From: JAAYLC01 sp035654795 | GTDB lineage: Bacteria; Bacteroidota; Bacteroidia; Flavobacteriales; Flavobacteriaceae | Direction of reading: 5' to 3' | DNA: 5,347 nt | Assembly (NCBI GenBank): GCA_035654795.1 | Contig: DASRWC010000042.1 | Coordinates: 1 to 5,347 of the forward strand | In this document: positions 5,097 through 5,347 of the stretch, piece after piece | Position numbering within the stretch: position 1 is the stretch's first letter | Layout: every line of letters starts with the position of its first letter | Notes under the pieces: model-generated | What the model was told of the DNA's origin: nothing | What the model saw: the letters and a program-made list of their open reading frames with translations, nothing else | Databases searched by the model: none | Translations under genes and position numbers: made by a program

Positions 5097-5238
5097 TTAG
5101 TCGCCCCTCCACAGCCTTGAAAAATTCATAAATAAAGCCATCAAAGGATCGTGCAATAATGTATATGCCACCGGCTTCTTCAATCCGGAATAAGCAAGAA
5201 TGGGAAAATAGAGATACAGATGCTCCCAAACATTCGAA
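5086..5238 (-). CDS. Small open frame without ATG, overlapping the replication gene start
   Basis: The frame is open from the stop at 5239-5241 to a TAG at 5086-5088, 50 residues. Its second half reads RIEEAGGIYIIARSFDGF, then IYEFFKAVEGRLNER, which has the composition of a real folded protein. It overlaps the replication gene by 11 nt, the usual layout in a phage operon. No ATG or GTG is available. A TTG at 5227-5229 would give 47 aa but has no Shine-Dalgarno sequence, so the 5' end may be mutated or lost. I do not recognise the family. A competing frame over the same DNA (5097-5246, 49 codons, ending directly before the ATG) is more hydrophobic and seems less protein-like. Confidence 0.4.
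   Translation of the reverse strand, partial: FECLGASVSLFSHSCLFRIEEAGGIYIIARSFDGFIYEFFKAVEGRLNER
5104..5110 (-). promoter_or_regulatory. Shine-Dalgarno sequence of the replication gene
   Basis: On the minus strand GGAGGGG lies 7 nt ahead of the ATG at 5096, inside the 3' end of the preceding open frame. Most other starts in the window lack such a site, so strong initiation of the replication protein is likely. It fixes the start codon. Confidence 0.75.
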
Positions 5239-5246
5239 TTAAAAGC

Positions 5247-5327
5247 CTACTTCACGCAGAGCAAAATAAGAAACGCCAAGACCGAAAAGTTGTACTTCGC
5301 GATCTTGGCTTTATAATTTGCCCCCAT
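5247..5327 (-). CDS. Possible 26-aa membrane peptide
   Basis: ATG at 5327 is preceded closely by AGGA (AGGAAAC-ATG). The product starts MGANYKAKIAKYNFSVLAFL and ends ILLCVK, a basic N-terminus followed by one hydrophobic stretch. The start overlaps the end of the frame that leaves the window at 5347. Its length makes chance a serious alternative, and the same frame is open upstream to the window edge, so it could also be the C-terminus of a longer gene. Confidence 0.25.
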   Translation of the reverse strand: MGANYKAKIAKYNFSVLAFLILLCVK

Positions 5328-5347
5328 GTTTCCTGTTCGGAAGGCGA
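5311..5347 (-). CDS. C-terminal scrap of a gene beyond the right edge
   Basis: In one minus-strand frame the last 11 codons read RLPNRKHGGKL followed by TAA at 5311-5313, a basic tail of the kind common at protein ends. It would be the gene upstream in the same operon. The piece is too short to identify, and the other minus-strand frames are also open at the edge, so the choice of frame is tentative. Confidence 0.25.
   Translation of the reverse strand, partial: RLPNRKHGGKL

Noticed and set aside
4537..5131. Plus-strand frames opposite the replication gene, up to about 100 codons
   Set aside because: They are antisense shadows; the Ser/Leu/Phe-rich product comes from the purine-rich Lys/Glu coding strand.

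Overview
The window looks like a stretch of a Bacteroidota chromosome. The clearest sign is the promoter in front of the tRNA: TTTG, a 19-bp gap, then TATCTTTG. This fits the Bacteroidota -33/-7 consensus (TTTG / TAnnTTTG) and not the sigma-70 type. Most protein starts here lack a good Shine-Dalgarno sequence and sit behind A-rich leaders. The tRNA does not encode its own CCA, and the phage-type proteins resemble those of Bacteroidota prophages.

Layout. Bases 1-535 hold nothing I can call coding. Bases 536-751 form a compact plus-strand unit: promoter, tRNA-Val (anticodon TAC) and a strong hairpin terminator. From about 843 to the right edge every credible gene is on the minus strand, convergent with the tRNA. 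Read in the direction of transcription (right to left) they are: a C-terminal scrap of a gene running off the window; a possible 26-aa membrane peptide; a ~50-codon frame without an ATG that overlaps the next start; a 315-aa phage-type replication protein with a Lin1244/Lin1753-like (DUF4373) N-terminus; a 30-aa microprotein; a phage terminase small subunit; a 34-aa ORF translationally overlapped with it; a four-helix membrane protein with a damaged start; an 81-aa single-pass membrane protein with a likely frameshifted tail; a 426-aa stand-alone SIR2-like (putative NAD-consuming) protein; a decayed C-terminal fragment related to the 81-aa protein; and a 75-aa helical protein of unknown role.

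Interpretation. Replication protein followed by terminase small subunit is the junction between the early and packaging modules of a prophage. The large terminase that should come next is missing; small accessory genes and a probable anti-phage SIR2 protein take its place before the tRNA. Two readings fit: a decaying prophage whose late genes were lost and whose remnant carries defence cargo, or a phage satellite that keeps only a small terminase and brings its own defence gene. The window shows no integrase and no second att site. The stub ORF, lost start codons and frameshifted tails favour decay or repeated cargo exchange near the tRNA end.

The most interesting structure is a pair of imperfect direct repeats (about 1202-1234 and 2748-2781). 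They bracket the SIR2 gene and correspond to the 3' ends of two related small membrane-protein genes, which suggests the SIR2 gene entered as a cassette among these genes.
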